Counted from the first letter of the stretch, positions 6,042 to 11,940 are shown. The stretch: DNA of 12,610 bases from Candidatus Nitrosopumilus sp. (GCA_013002265.1 JABDKK010000053.1:1-12610); one strand, 5' to 3'. The notes: generated by a model from the letters alone, not told the origin. Translations and numbers: made by a program.

Positions 6042-6161
6042 CTAATCTTTGCAATTACAACATACTATTCCATGATTACTCTTACAACTAGGACAACTTT
6101 CTGCACCACCAAAATGACATTTGCAGGAACATAACTCAGTTGGATCTTTTTTCAAACTCAA
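6042..6161 (-). CDS. 39-aa Cys-rich (zinc-binding) micro-protein
   Basis: On the minus strand TTG at 6161 opens a 39-codon frame ending in TAG. The product reads MSLKKDPTELCSCKCHFGG, then AESCPSCKSNHGIVCCNCKD. Eight Cys and two His in CSCKCH, CPSC and CCNC groups leave little doubt that a metal is bound, probably zinc. An AAATATTAA block about 25 bp upstream (around 6184-6190) could be its TATA box, giving a leaderless message. A second in-frame TTG lies at 6155. The frame continues open upstream to about 6209 but has no better start codon. The function is unknown. It shares a CxCxC opening with the 62-aa protein at 3260-3448, so they may belong to one broad group. Confidence 0.7.
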   Translation of the reverse strand: MSLKKDPTELCSCKCHFGGAESCPSCKSNHGIVCCNCKD

Positions 6162-6509
6162 TACAAAATCAATTGATCCTCTTAATATTTGACTTTTGCA
6201 CTAATTCCTATGTCAACAGATAGACAAATCAAAACTTTTTACCATTCTAATTTTAAAATCACAATAGTAACTCATTATTGATATTTATTTTGAATTTTCT
6301 TAGATAGAATAAGCATATATTCAATTGAAAAATTTTATTATATTTAGGAAAATATCATTCATACATTAAAATTTAAAAATTAATTCATATCTTTTTTCTG
6401 ATAACTATAATTATATTTTTTTGTACAAGATTATACATAATTAATTTTTAAAAAATAAAAAATGCAAAATTATTTCAATGTAAAATTTTTAAAAAATTAT
6501 CGAATTTTT
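6162..6509. other. AT-rich intergenic stretch of about 350 bp, no gene seen
   Basis: Apart from the promoter of the micro-gene (near 6184-6190) and a possible terminator near 6484-6498, I find no reading frame with protein-like composition on either strand and no tRNA-like or other RNA fold. The stretch is almost purely A and T with short homopolymer runs. An unannotated small RNA cannot be excluded by eye. Confidence 0.6.
6484..6498 (-). terminator. T-rich terminator after the FMN reductase-like gene
   Basis: On the minus strand a run of six T, followed by A/T palindromic sequence, occurs about 13-20 bp past the stop at 6510. This fits archaeal oligo-T termination. Confidence 0.4.
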
Positions 6510-7046
6510 TTATTTTTTTATTTTTACTGCAATTGCTAAAGTTTCATCAACCATCTCTTTGAGTCTAACTTTAGCTTCATCAGAGACTCCTTTCTCATTT
6601 ACAGATTCTGTTGTCAAATAGACTGCTTTTGGATTTGCTATTACTCTAAAATATGATAGCAACTGTGTGATTAGCGTTTGGACATCTATAAAACCAATAT
6701 TCCCAGCAGCCAAAATAGCCATTCCTCCAATCTTTCCAGGGGTTTTTTTATAATCTATGTACTCAAATAGATTTTTCAATGCTGAACTAAAAAATGAGTT
6801 GTAAATTGGTGATCCAATTAACCAAACATCTGCATTCATTATATCAAAAGCAGCATTCTTTGTATCCTCATTATATTCTTCTTCTGGACCCCTATAACAC
6901 TCGATTTTTCCTTCTGAAAGATTGATAAATTTTACATCTAGGTTTTTTGTTTTTGTATAATCATAAACAAATTTCATCATTATCTGTGTATTTGCATTCT
7001 TTCTAGGACTTCCAGAAATGACTACAACGTTCACATATTCAACCAA
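6510..7046 (-). CDS. NADPH-dependent FMN reductase / flavodoxin-fold NAD(P)H oxidoreductase
   Basis: This 178-residue flavoprotein starts with VNVVVISGSPRKNANT: a beta strand followed by GSPRxxxNT, which binds the FMN phosphate (11-20). A second motif, GSPIYNSFFSSALKNLFEYI (78-97), is the flavin-side loop and dimer helix of the FMN_red family, and AILAAGN follows for the next strand. Such enzymes pass electrons from NAD(P)H via FMN to flavins, quinones, metals or azo compounds; the true acceptor is not evident. It is cytoplasmic. The start is TTG at 7046, supported by a TATA box centred 27 bp upstream; a GTG at residue 5 is the alternative. The promoter lies directly behind tRNA-Arg on the same strand. 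A free reduced-flavin supply would suit the BluB gene just upstream, which consumes FMNH2, but this link is inference from position. Confidence 0.87.
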   Translation of the reverse strand: MVEYVNVVVISGSPRKNANTQIMMKFVYDYTKTKNLDVKFINLSEGKIECYRGPEEEYNEDTKNAAFDIMNADVWLIGSPIYNSFFSSALKNLFEYIDYKKTPGKIGGMAILAAGNIGFIDVQTLITQLLSYFRVIANPKAVYLTTESVNEKGVSDEAKVRLKEMVDETLAIAVKIKK

Positions 7047-7068
7047 TTTTCTTTGTATTTAAATTTCA

Positions 7069-7078
7069 TTTATATTTT
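7069..7078 (-). promoter_or_regulatory. TATA box of the FMN reductase-like gene
   Basis: The minus strand reads AAAATATAAA, centred about 27 bp upstream of the TTG at 7046, with the tRNA-Arg gene ending about 10 bp further up. The message is probably leaderless. Confidence 0.5.
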
Positions 7079-7087
7079 GAAATTTAA

Positions 7088-7180
7088 CGGGCTTGGAGGG
7101 CTTCGATCCCTCGACCTGTAACTTAGGAGGCTACTGCGCTATCCATGTTGCGCGTCAAATTGACTCTGCGCCACAAGCCC
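7088..7180 (-). tRNA. tRNA-Arg(CCT) with an 18-nt intron in the D-loop
   Basis: On the minus strand the acceptor GGGCTTG pairs with CAAGCCC, with discriminator G73 and no encoded CCA. The anticodon arm is GTAGC-CTCCTAA-GTTAC, placing CCT at 34-36, which reads the Arg codon AGG. The T-arm is GAGGG-ATCGAAG-CCCTC. The D-arm is normal only if 18 nt are removed: D-stem GCGC, loop AGCATGGATA with G18 G19 and A20, D-stem GCGC. A20 and C35 are arginyl-tRNA identity elements. After splicing the RNA is 75 nt. One oddity is A at position 54 of the T-loop where T is almost universal. A TTAAATAA element lies about 25 bp upstream, inside the end of bluB. The gene stands between bluB and the FMN reductase-like gene, all on the same strand. 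Confidence 0.9.
7148..7165 (-). other. tRNA intron (non-canonical, between D-loop positions 15 and 16)
   Basis: The pre-tRNA folds as GCGC, bulge AGA, stem GTCA, loop ATT, stem TGAC, GCGC, bulge AAC. The two GCGC copies form the 4-bp central helix, with a 3-nt bulge on each side and the 4-bp GTCA/TGAC hairpin inside. Cutting each bulge between its second and third base, as the archaeal splicing endonuclease does, removes exactly these 18 nt and leaves the regular D-loop AGCATGGATA. The outer helix of the full motif is missing, so this is the relaxed form. A direct repeat GCGCA allows other registers on paper, but only this one fits the bulge rule. Confidence 0.8.
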
Positions 7181-7183
7181 AGC

Positions 7184-7191
7184 AAAAAAAA
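7184..7191 (-). terminator. T8 run between bluB and tRNA-Arg
   Basis: Eight consecutive T on the minus strand, 13 bp after the bluB stop, should end the bluB transcript just before the tRNA. Confidence 0.55.
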
Positions 7192-7200
7192 TACTCTTAA

Positions 7201-7209
7201 TTATTTAAG
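7201..7209 (-). promoter_or_regulatory. Possible TATA box of tRNA-Arg
   Basis: CTTAAATAA on the minus strand is centred about 25 bp before the tRNA 5' end. It overlaps the last codons of bluB. Confidence 0.4.
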
Positions 7210-7915
7210 CGTAATCAAGATTATCTTTGATCATTTCTTGAATGTTATTCCATTCTTCATTTTTTTTATCATCCCATTTTTCAAAATACACAACATCTTT
7301 CAATTCAAGTCTTGGTAACCATCTAGCAGTTTCAAGATCTGGTTTTTCAGCAAATTCATCAACATACCCTAAACACAAGTAAGCTACAGGAATCACATGT
7401 TCTGGTAAATCTAGTGCTTCTTTGAGTGCTTCATTAGAAAGAATACTTACCCATCCTAGACCAACTCCTTCAGCTCTTGCTGATAGCCATAAATTCTGAA
7501 TTGCACAACATACACTATACAAACCCGCTTCTGGAATACTTGATCTTCCGATGACAAATGGCCCAAATTTTGTTGGATCGTATGTTACACATAGATTAAC
7601 AGGAGATTCTAAAATTCCTTCTAACTTGAATGACAGGTATTTTGATCTCTTAGGCTCTTCAATTAATTGTGATGAACGACTTTTTTCCTCTTCAAATGAT
7701 GATTTGATTTTCTTTTTTGTTTCATCATTTTTTATCAATATAAAATTCCAAGGCTGTGAAAATCCGACGGATGGAGCATGATGTGCTGCATGAAGGATTT
7801 TAGATAAAATTTCATCCTCTACTGGTTTTGATGTAAAATGGGATCTCACATCTCTTCTTGAATAGATTGCCTTGTAGAAACCCCTTTTTTCTTCTTCAGT
7901 AAAATCCTCTGTCAA
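7205..7915 (-). CDS. bluB: 5,6-dimethylbenzimidazole synthase (BluB)
   Basis: The 236-residue flavin-destroying enzyme uses O2 and reduced FMN to make 5,6-dimethylbenzimidazole, the lower ligand of cobalamin. Hallmarks are FYKAIYSRRDVRSHF (13-27), LHAAHHAPSVGFSQPWNFIL (41-60), the strand GLGWVSILSNEALKEALDLP (152-171) and HVIPVAYLCLGYV (173-185). These separate BluB from ordinary nitroreductases of the same fold, and the length is normal. The start is TTG at 7915. The gene is followed by a T8 terminator and tRNA-Arg. It fits the known ability of ammonia-oxidising thaumarchaea to make true cobalamin, and the organism must have O2 available. The corrinoid-binding MtrA-like protein at 430-906 is another link to this cofactor, though not in the same operon. 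The identification is strong; activity is inferred from family. Confidence 0.93.
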   Translation of the reverse strand: MTEDFTEEEKRGFYKAIYSRRDVRSHFTSKPVEDEILSKILHAAHHAPSVGFSQPWNFILIKNDETKKKIKSSFEEEKSRSSQLIEEPKRSKYLSFKLEGILESPVNLCVTYDPTKFGPFVIGRSSIPEAGLYSVCCAIQNLWLSARAEGVGLGWVSILSNEALKEALDLPEHVIPVAYLCLGYVDEFAEKPDLETARWLPRLELKDVVYFEKWDDKKNEEWNNIQEMIKDNLDYA

Positions 7916-7959
7916 TTGTAATTACGCCTTTATTCATTCAATTCTTGCTTTTGTTAAAC

Positions 7960-7969
7960 GTTAATAATG
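7960..7969 (+). promoter_or_regulatory. Possible TATA box of tRNA-Val
   Basis: GTTAATAATG lies about 26-35 bp before the tRNA 5' end at 7995. The gap 7916-7994 also has to hold the promoter of the divergent bluB, for which I see no clear TATA box. Confidence 0.4.
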
Positions 7970-7994
7970 TCTGCACCTAGACTTTTACTTCAAT

Positions 7995-8068
7995 GGGCCG
8001 GTAGTCTAGCTGGTTAGGATACCGCCTCGACACGGCGGTGATCGTGAGTTCGAATCTCACTCGGCCCA
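7995..8068 (+). tRNA. tRNA-Val(GAC), no intron
   Basis: This is a complete 74-nt cloverleaf: acceptor GGGCCGG with TCGGCCC (one G-T pair), discriminator A73 and no CCA. The D-arm is GTCT with loop AGCTGGTTA and GGAT, the anticodon arm CCGCC-TCGACAC-GGCGG, and the T-arm GTGAG-TTCGAAT-CTCAC. Positions 34-36 are GAC, which reads GUC and GUU valine codons. Position 33, almost always T in elongator tRNAs, is C here. A run of five T follows as terminator. The gene stands alone on its strand between bluB and a LEA14-like gene. Confidence 0.92.
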
Positions 8069-8069
8069 C

Positions 8070-8074
8070 TTTTT
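8070..8074 (+). terminator. T5 terminator of tRNA-Val
   Basis: Five T start two bases after the discriminator, the usual short archaeal stop signal for a tRNA transcript. Confidence 0.5.
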
Positions 8075-8076
8075 AA

Positions 8077-8571
8077 TTAAAAACCAGACTTGAATTCTTT
8101 TTCAATAGTACTCCAAGAAGTCTCAGTGGTAATACTTCCTTCAGCAGTAAAACTAATAATTTGATTATCTATAGCTGCCTGATAAATTTCTGAATTTGTT
8201 TCAGATTTACTTAGAACAAATGTAGTTTTCAAAGGAATCTCTGCACCTGAATAAAATATTGCTCTACCGGGTAATGCAATATCTGCAGTAGAATATTGTC
8301 CCGAACCAAGTAAATCTCCATTACCATAAAGTTGGTATCCAATAATTGAAACTGTAAATGTTTTATCACTTGGATTCTTTACAAGAAATGTAACATCAAA
8401 TTTTGCTTGATTTTTTATTGTACTTACGTCTCTTAGCTCCACACTTGCCAATTCGATCTCAACTTGCTCAAGTTCAACATTATCTAGGCTGGCATAGTAA
8501 ACTATTCCTCCCATCAATGCTAACACTCCTGCAATTGCAGCATAAACTGTCATTTTATTTTGAAGCGCCAT
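8077..8571 (-). CDS. LEA14/WHy-like membrane-anchored protein
   Basis: The protein has 164 residues. A membrane anchor at about 9-27 (VYAAIAGVLALMGGIVYYA) follows a short basic N-terminus, so the rest should face outside. The body matches the LEA_2/WHy pattern well: VELEQVEIELASVELRDVS, KFDVTFLVKNPSDKTFTVSI with the conserved Asn-Pro turn, IGYQLYGNGDLLGSGQY, then LPGRAIFYSGAEIPLKTTFV. The final segment FTAEGSITTETSWSTIEKEF is the last strand. LEA14-like domains are Ig-like sandwiches without known catalysis; roles in stress tolerance or lipid contact have been proposed for the family. A second, more divergent member is encoded at 2201-2653. The start is ATG at 8571. The gene is divergent from the CopD-like gene, with an 82 bp gap between them. 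Confidence 0.82.
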   Translation of the reverse strand: MALQNKMTVYAAIAGVLALMGGIVYYASLDNVELEQVEIELASVELRDVSTIKNQAKFDVTFLVKNPSDKTFTVSIIGYQLYGNGDLLGSGQYSTADIALPGRAIFYSGAEIPLKTTFVLSKSETNSEIYQAAIDNQIISFTAEGSITTETSWSTIEKEFKSGF

Positions 8572-8624
8572 TTCAATGGTATCAGAATGTGTACAACTAA
8601 AAAAGGTTGTTAAGATCCAAATAC

Positions 8625-8632
8625 ATAATATT
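8625..8632 (+). promoter_or_regulatory. TATA-like box of the CopD-like gene
   Basis: ATAATATT is centred about 25 bp before the ATG at 8654, giving a nearly leaderless message. Confidence 0.45.
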
Positions 8633-8653
8633 TGATTTAAAATATCCTCAATT

Positions 8654-9151
8654 ATGACTGCACTAGAACAAGCAATTTTTACATTTATTCATCTTGTTGC
8701 AGCATCAATCTGGATAGGAGGTTCACTTTTCATTGGAATAGTTTTTTCCCCACTTCTAAAAACAATGACAGATTCATTAGAAGAACGAATGCAAATAATG
8801 ATTCGTGTAGGAAGAAGATTTAACAAAATTGCTGTTCCATCATTGATTATTCTAATGGGAACTGGTTTGTATAGCTCATATGCATTGCTTAGTAAACCAG
8901 AATTACTTGTTGCAACAAGTTATGGTGCCTATTTAATAATCAAAATACTTCTTGTTATTGCATTAATTATTACATACATTATTCATGTTAGAGTTATTCG
9001 TAAGGATGTTGAAGAAAAAATAATGTTAAAACAAATGCCAGAAAATCAAATTCAAAAACTAAGAAAAAAAATTATCATACTTGGGGAAGTAACAGTAGTT
9101 CTATCAATAGCAATATTGTTTTTTGCATCCTTACTTGATGCTGGAGTCTGA
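8654..9151 (+). CDS. Four-TM membrane protein, CopD/DUF4149-like
   Basis: This 165-residue protein has four membrane helices at about 8-32, 57-77, 90-113 and 139-160. The first holds IHLVAASIWIGGSLF, the HxxAxxxWxGG pattern of the CopD superfamily (copper resistance D and relatives). H13 and H111 sit inside or at the edge of helices 1 and 3 and could bind copper or haem. CopD proteins are thought to take part in copper movement across the membrane, which would suit copper-rich ammonia oxidisers, but the distant similarity does not prove this; other members of this four-helix group have no known ligand. The loop 114-138 is charged and should be cytoplasmic. The start is ATG at 8654 with a TATA-like box 25 bp upstream. 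The 3' end overlaps the convergent rtcA by 21 bp. Confidence 0.78.
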   Translation: MTALEQAIFTFIHLVAASIWIGGSLFIGIVFSPLLKTMTDSLEERMQIMIRVGRRFNKIAVPSLIILMGTGLYSSYALLSKPELLVATSYGAYLIIKILLVIALIITYIIHVRVIRKDVEEKIMLKQMPENQIQKLRKKIIILGEVTVVLSIAILFFASLLDAGV

Positions 9152-10156
9152 AACCCCTTCAATTATTACTTCAAATCCATCTGGAATTTTTCCAATTCCA
9201 TATTTGCAACCAGTAATTTTTGATGTTACAAACAAATTTGTCTCTAAATGTTTTGAAATACTTCTAACCTGAAAAATACTTTTTTTATTTGTTAAACTTG
9301 CAGGCACAACTAACATATCGGCTAGATTCTCATCAACACTCAACGAATTTTGTAAAAAACCATCAAAATCAATATCAAATTTTTGTAATTTTTTATCAAA
9401 TAAACAATCAACACCAATTATTGAATTTTCATCAATACCGAAAATTAATAATGAAGCTCCAGAATCAATTGCTTCTTGATTATGTATATCTATATCTACA
9501 TCAAATTTTTCATTGATTAATTTATTTTTAATTATTTTAATTTCATTTTTTATTTTTTCTATAGGAATTTTTGAAAATGTACATACAATTTTTACTTTTT
9601 TGGAATTTCTTTTTGTTAATAAAATTGGTTTTAGATTTGCTGGGTATACTTGTAAATTTACTTGTCCACCACCCTTTGGATAGTATCCCTGTTTGATTAC
9701 TTTAAGCGAAAACTCAATTCCCATTCTAAAATAAGCTTCTCTTAAAACATTTAGAGTATAATAAATAGTCGGACTCCATAAAACATTTGTTCCACCTTTA
9801 ATTATCAAGTTAATTTTATTTTTTGAAATTGCAACAACTGGAATTATTGATTGTAGTATTAGCGAAATACTACCTGCAGTTCCTACATCTTCATTTAATT
9901 CTAAACTTTCAATTTTTTTTGGAATAAATTTTATTTCAGTTGATCCTATCTCTGCTCCAATTACTTGAGCATTTGAAATTTTTTTTAGAATTTTAATTGC
10001 AGTTAGATGTTGTGGTCGTAATCCAGGAACTTTACGATTTATTCTAATGTTTTCAATGTGAATAGGTTGTTTTGTAACACAGGAAATTGTAATTGCTGAA
10101 CGAATTATTTGACCTCCGCCTTCTCCATATGCTCCATTAATTTTTAAAAAATCCAT
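9131..10156 (-). CDS. rtcA: RNA 3'-terminal phosphate cyclase
   Basis: The enzyme uses ATP to turn an RNA 3'-phosphate into a 2',3'-cyclic phosphate through a covalent histidine-AMP step. The ATG form has 341 residues, normal for RtcA. The start MDFLKINGAYGEGGGQIIRS has the family's GEGGGQ motif; LRPQHLTAI, EDVGTAGSISL, YYPKGGGQV and ENLADMLVVP follow in order. KHLETNLFV near the end carries the likely AMP-accepting His (H303, or H307 in the longer form), like His309 of E. coli RtcA. An in-frame TTG at 10168 would add four residues; it lies 25 bp from a TATA-like palindrome and could be a leaderless start, but homologues begin as the ATG form does, and AAAGGG precedes that ATG. No rtcB is nearby. 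The gene is divergent from nadM. Confidence 0.93.
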   Translation of the reverse strand: MDFLKINGAYGEGGGQIIRSAITISCVTKQPIHIENIRINRKVPGLRPQHLTAIKILKKISNAQVIGAEIGSTEIKFIPKKIESLELNEDVGTAGSISLILQSIIPVVAISKNKINLIIKGGTNVLWSPTIYYTLNVLREAYFRMGIEFSLKVIKQGYYPKGGGQVNLQVYPANLKPILLTKRNSKKVKIVCTFSKIPIEKIKNEIKIIKNKLINEKFDVDIDIHNQEAIDSGASLLIFGIDENSIIGVDCLFDKKLQKFDIDFDGFLQNSLSVDENLADMLVVPASLTNKKSIFQVRSISKHLETNLFVTSKITGCKYGIGKIPDGFEVIIEGVSDSSIK

Positions 10157-10189
10157 ATGCCCTTTCAATAAATACTCTTTATGATAGTT

Positions 10190-10197
10190 TTTTAAAA
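10190..10197. promoter_or_regulatory. Symmetric TATA-like element shared by rtcA and nadM
   Basis: TTTTAAAA reads the same on both strands. Its centre is about 25 bp from the nadM ATG at 10218 and about 25 bp from the TTG at 10168 of the rtcA frame, so one element may direct both divergent transcripts. Confidence 0.45.
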
Positions 10198-10217
10198 CAA
10201 AATTCTCTATCTTTTAT

Positions 10218-10712
10218 ATGAACGGCTTATTGATTGGAAGATTCCAACCATTTCACTTAGGTCATCTTGAAGCTTTGAGATTTGCATTATCAAAAGTTGA
10301 TAAATTATGGGTTGGATTAGGCAGCTCAAACAAACCAATTGAAAAAATCAATCCCTTTTCAACTGATGAAAGAAAAGAAATGATAATGAAATCTATTGAC
10401 AATTCAATGAAAGAGAAAATTTCAATTTATTATATTCCTGATATGGATAATCACATGAAATGGATTGAAAAAATAGATACCATAGTACCAAAATTTGACA
10501 TTATTTTTTCAAATGATGAATTGACTAAACATCTCTATTCAAAAAGAGATGTGCAGGTAATGACAATCCCATTTTTTAAAAGAGATGAATTATCTGGTAC
10601 AAATATTAGAGATCTGATAATAAGCGATCAAAAATGGAAGCATTTAGTTCCAGAAGGAACTAGAAATTTTTTAGAAAAATCAAATACAAAAGATCGATTA
10701 AAAATTCTTTAA
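10218..10712 (+). CDS. nadM: Nicotinamide-nucleotide adenylyltransferase (archaeal NadM type)
   Basis: This 164-residue nucleotidyltransferase joins nicotinamide mononucleotide (or its acid form) and ATP to give NAD and pyrophosphate. The N-terminal GLLIGRFQPFHLGHLEAL has the HxGH active site (H13, H16). GLGSSNKP (33-40), INPFSTDERKEM (44-55) and the ATP-binding SGTNIRDLI (126-134) follow in the order seen in archaeal NadM, as does VPEGTRNF near the end. The length is close to that of characterised archaeal enzymes. It is cytoplasmic. The start is ATG at 10218, about 25 bp from the shared TATA-like palindrome, so probably leaderless. The gene stands alone: a TATA box for the next gene begins right after its stop. 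Confidence 0.94.
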   Translation: MNGLLIGRFQPFHLGHLEALRFALSKVDKLWVGLGSSNKPIEKINPFSTDERKEMIMKSIDNSMKEKISIYYIPDMDNHMKWIEKIDTIVPKFDIIFSNDELTKHLYSKRDVQVMTIPFFKRDELSGTNIRDLIISDQKWKHLVPEGTRNFLEKSNTKDRLKIL

Positions 10713-10713
10713 T

Positions 10714-10720
10714 TATAAAT
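10714..10720 (+). promoter_or_regulatory. TATA box of the class V aminotransferase gene
   Basis: TATAAAT, directly behind the nadM stop, predicts a transcript start near 10743, some 10 nt ahead of the TTG at 10754. Confidence 0.5.
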
Positions 10721-10742
10721 AAGCCTCGACAAAACCCCTTTC

Positions 10743-10746
10743 GGAG
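10743..10746 (+). promoter_or_regulatory. Shine-Dalgarno site of the class V aminotransferase
   Basis: GGAG lies 7 nt before TTG 10754 and supports this start over the in-frame ATG at 10769. It would sit at the very 5' end of the predicted message. Confidence 0.5.
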
Positions 10747-10753
10747 ATAAATT

Positions 10754-11899
10754 TTGGAATATTTAGTTATGCTACCAGGTCCAACAAACGTTCCTGAACG
10801 TGTAACACGTGCTATGTTTACCCCATCAATTAATCACAGAAGCGATGATTTTGTTGAACTTTATGAAGAATGTGTAAATAATACCAAGAAAATTTTTGAA
10901 ACCGAAGGAGATGCAGTATGTCTATCTGCGTCTGGAACTGGTGCTACAGAATGTTCTGTTGTAAATCTTGTAAAAAAAGGTGATAAAGTAATAATTCCAG
11001 TTAACGGAGAATTTAGTTCTAGATTAGCACAACAAATTGAATGGGCTGGTGGCGAAACAATTCGTGTTGAGACTGAACCAGGTGTTAATGCTACATATGA
11101 TCAAATCAAAGAAGCATTTGATAATAATAAAGACGTAAAAGCATTCTATGCAGTTTGGAATGAAACTTCTACAGGAACTATGCTAAATTATCTTGATAAA
11201 ATCAAAGACTTGACATCTAGAAATGATTCGTATTATGTTCTAGATGGTGTCTCAATTGTTGGTGGTGAAGAACTACACATGGACAAATGGGGTATTGATA
11301 TTGCAATGACTGGTTCTCAAAAAGCATTTGCCTGTCCACCAGGAATTTCACCAATCTGTATAAATCAACGAACTAGAAAATACATGGAAGCAAATCCTCC
11401 AAATACAATGTATTTCAACTTACCAAGATATTTCAAATATTATGATGAATCAAAACATACTCCTTTCACTCCTGCATTGCCAGTACTATATGCATACAGA
11501 GAGGCAATGAGAATTATTCTAGAAGAAGGAATGGAAAAAAGAATTCATAGACATAGAGTATGTTCTGATGCATTATACTCTGGATTATCTGCAATAGGAT
11601 TAACCCCATTTGCAAATGAAGATTCTCGTTCTACTGTTGTTATTGCATTAAACTATCTGGATGGATTAGAAGACAAAATTTTCCGTGAAACCCTAGCCAA
11701 AAAATTCAGAATCTTGGTAGCTGGTGGGTTTGGAAATCTCAAAGGCAAAGTTTTCAGAGTAGGTTGTATGGGTGAAGTAAATCAATATCATGTAATGAGA
11801 GCAATATCAGGAATTGCATCAACATTAGCTATGATGGGATATGATACAGATGCTCAAGCAGGACTAAAAACTGCAGAAGAAAAACTAAAAGCTCTCTAA
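10754..11899 (+). CDS. Class V aminotransferase (serine/alanine-glyoxylate aminotransferase type)
   Basis: The PLP enzyme has 381 residues. MLPGPTNVPERV (6-17) is the opening of the serine-glyoxylate/alanine-glyoxylate aminotransferase branch. SASGTGATE (58-66) holds the cofactor phosphate, ETSTG (137-141) lies by the substrate, D164 in LDGVS contacts the pyridine nitrogen, and K190 in MTGSQKAFACPPG is the Schiff-base lysine. HTPFTPA (235-241) and FRVGCMG near the end complete the active site. Likely reactions are transfer of the amino group between serine or alanine and glyoxylate or pyruvate, so the role is in glycine/serine metabolism; the exact pair cannot be assigned. TTG 10754 with GGAG 7 nt before it is the best start; ATG at residue 6 is the alternative. 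The gene is followed after 41 bp by the FKBP gene, which has its own TATA box. Confidence 0.92.
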   Translation: MEYLVMLPGPTNVPERVTRAMFTPSINHRSDDFVELYEECVNNTKKIFETEGDAVCLSASGTGATECSVVNLVKKGDKVIIPVNGEFSSRLAQQIEWAGGETIRVETEPGVNATYDQIKEAFDNNKDVKAFYAVWNETSTGTMLNYLDKIKDLTSRNDSYYVLDGVSIVGGEELHMDKWGIDIAMTGSQKAFACPPGISPICINQRTRKYMEANPPNTMYFNLPRYFKYYDESKHTPFTPALPVLYAYREAMRIILEEGMEKRIHRHRVCSDALYSGLSAIGLTPFANEDSRSTVVIALNYLDGLEDKIFRETLAKKFRILVAGGFGNLKGKVFRVGCMGEVNQYHVMRAISGIASTLAMMGYDTDAQAGLKTAEEKLKAL

Positions 11900-11910
11900 A
11901 CCCTGTTAAC

Positions 11911-11920
11911 TTAATATAAG
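11911..11920 (+). promoter_or_regulatory. TATA box of the FKBP gene
   Basis: TTAATATAAG is centred about 25 bp before the TTG at 11941, which marks that TTG as a leaderless start. Confidence 0.6.
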
Positions 11921-11940
11921 GAAATTCGAGACCGATCACA

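Noticed and set aside
6162..6509. AT-rich intergenic stretch as a replication origin or regulatory RNA
   Set aside because: I see no repeated origin-type boxes, no neighbouring cdc6/orc gene and no convincing stable fold; plain AT-rich spacer is the simpler reading.
7148..7172. Other registers for the tRNA-Arg intron allowed by the GCGCA direct repeat
   Set aside because: I tested registers with 5' cuts after pre-tRNA positions 9 to 14; none gives a central helix between two 3-nt bulges. Only the cut after position 15 does.
7551..7781. 76-codon plus-strand frame inside bluB
   Set aside because: It is antisense to a strongly identified gene with no protein family signal.
8403..8600. 65-codon plus-strand frame inside the LEA14-like gene
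   Set aside because: It is a Leu/Gln-rich antisense shadow without a plausible promoter.
9289..9516. 75-codon plus-strand frame inside rtcA
   Set aside because: It is a Gln/His/Tyr-rich antisense shadow, the typical look of AT-rich DNA read on the wrong strand.
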